Assembly (NCBI GenBank): GCA_937959095.1
Contig: CALGLY010000829.1
Span: forward strand, 1-7,379
Origin: an uncultured Saprospiraceae bacterium
GTDB lineage: Bacteria > Bacteroidota > Bacteroidia > Chitinophagales > Saprospiraceae
Direction: 5' to 3'
Length of the DNA: 7,379 nt
Shown: positions 6,859 through 7,379 of the stretch, piece after piece
How the letters are laid out: each line of letters begins with the position of its first letter
Position numbering within the stretch: position 1 is the stretch's first letter
The notes under the pieces: generated by a model
The model's database searches: none
Told to the model about the DNA's origin: nothing
Seen by the model: the letters and a program-made list of their open reading frames with translations, nothing else
Program-made: the position numbers and the translations under genes

Positions 6859-6972
6859 TTTCTATAAAAAGAAAATCAAAATTAAAATAGAAATTAGACG
6901 TAACTAAATAGGCTAGATTATTCTATTTTTATTAAAAATTTCACTTGTCTTAAATGCTACTTTTTATAGAAA
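6859..6972 (-). promoter_or_regulatory. Structured AT-rich 5' leader of ompH
   Basis: The gap in front of ompH carries an exact 13-bp inverted repeat (6859-6871 and 6960-6972, tttctataaaaag and its complement). Nested inside is an exact 9-bp pair (6884-6892, 6921-6929). The distal arm falls almost at the transcription start predicted from the promoter at 6978-7008, so the transcript's 5' end could pair with a segment 34-46 nt ahead of the start codon. This could be an mRNA-stability or translation-control element. It matches no riboswitch or leader family I know. Confidence 0.45.
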
Positions 6973-6977
6973 CGGTG

Positions 6978-7008
6978 CAAAGATAAATTTTTTATGTGCT
7001 TTGACAAA
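6978..7008 (-). promoter_or_regulatory. Bacteroidota housekeeping promoter of ompH
   Basis: On the minus strand, TTTG (7005-7008), a 19-nt spacer and TATCTTTG (6978-6985) match the Bacteroidota consensus TTTG-N17-23-TAnnTTTG exactly. The predicted start is near 6971-6973, giving a leader of roughly 145 nt before the ATG at 6825. The -33 element begins only 9 nt past the stop codon of the upstream ompH-like gene. Confidence 0.8.
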
Positions 7009-7017
7009 CTCGCTGTA

Positions 7018-7379
7018 CTACTTCAATCGACGTACTACATCTTCTGTTTTGTCATATTCGCCATTGCTGAAGATAAGTCCTGCACTACCGCCCTTATCGA
7101 AGATAAAATCATACCCTCTATCGGTTGCATAATCTTCTATTGCTTGGTATACTCTATCCTGAATTGGCTTCACCAACTCCTGACGACGGTTGAATAATTC
7201 GCCTTCTGGCCCAAACTTGCGACGTTGCAATTCACGTACTTGCTTTTCGCGTTCCATGATTTCGTCCTCTCTTTGGCGGCGCGACTCATCGCTCAGTAGT
7301 ACTTGCTCTGCTTGGTATTTATTATACATACCTTTGATTTGGTCATACTCTTGTGCTACTTCCTGTCTCCATTTAGAAG
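7018..7379 (-). CDS. Second OmpH/Skp family protein (5' partial)
   Basis: The frame runs from the right edge to the TAG at 7018-7020, giving 119 visible residues; the ATG at 7329 is internal, because coding sequence (SKWRQEVAQEYDQIKG) continues upstream of it to the edge. The visible part is the second half of an OmpH/Skp protein: a charged helical arm (RRQREDEIMEREKQVRELQ), the KFGPEGELFNRRQELVKPIQD stretch, and the closing GYDFIFDKGGSAGLIF strand region. The signal peptide must lie beyond the window. This FGPEGELF form is the one I associate with Bacteroidota OmpH copies encoded near BamA, which cannot be checked here. It is a diverged paralogue of the next gene, not a recent duplicate. No terminator is visible before the next promoter, so some readthrough into the downstream ompH is possible. 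Confidence 0.9.
   Translation of the reverse strand, partial: SKWRQEVAQEYDQIKGMYNKYQAEQVLLSDESRRQREDEIMEREKQVRELQRRKFGPEGELFNRRQELVKPIQDRVYQAIEDYATDRGYDFIFDKGGSAGLIFSNGEYDKTEDVVRRLK

Overview
The window looks like a chromosomal segment of a member of the Bacteroidota, possibly a Cytophagales- or Saprospiria-like lineage; the order cannot be fixed from this stretch. The reasons are a TonB-dependent receptor carrying a carboxypeptidase-regulatory-like domain in front of its plug, two tandem OmpH/Skp-type chaperones, and a clear Bacteroidota-type promoter (TTTG, 19 nt, TATCTTTG) between them. Genes also show little Shine-Dalgarno signal.

Layout, left to right. (1) 1-2265, plus strand: the 3' part of a FecA-like outer-membrane TonB-dependent receptor, cut by the left edge. 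(2) 2266-2466: a convergent intergenic gap with a nested hairpin. (3) 2467-3242, minus strand: a two-gene xisH-xisI operon with a 13-nt overlap, a family best known from cyanobacteria. (4) 3243-3542: no intact gene, but three minus-strand coding-like segments in shifting frames that look like a decayed gene, with a candidate promoter for xisHI inside it. (5) 3543-4709, minus: a THUMP-domain RNA guanine-N2 methyltransferase (RlmL/YpsC type). (6) 4710-4923: a divergent intergenic region with three tandem CGCAGAG-like octamers. (7) 4924-5772, plus: an alpha/beta hydrolase. (8) 5773-5813: a compact hairpin terminator between convergent genes. (9) 5814-6212, minus: a DCC-family (DUF393) thiol-disulfide oxidoreductase-like protein. 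(10) 6319-6825, minus: an OmpH/Skp periplasmic chaperone, ending in a strong terminator just ahead of the DCC gene. (11) 6826-7017: promoter and a structured AT-rich leader. (12) 7018-7379, minus: the 3' part of a second OmpH/Skp gene, cut by the right edge.

Functionally the right end is envelope biogenesis (chaperones for outer-membrane proteins) and the left end is outer-membrane uptake, probably of a ferric chelate. The middle is housekeeping (rRNA modification, a hydrolase) plus an accessory patch, the xisHI pair beside a decayed gene. That patch is the most unusual part of the window. No RNA gene, CRISPR array, transposase or recombinase was seen. I found no convincing wholly new system; the best leads are the xisHI/decayed-gene patch and the ompH leader.
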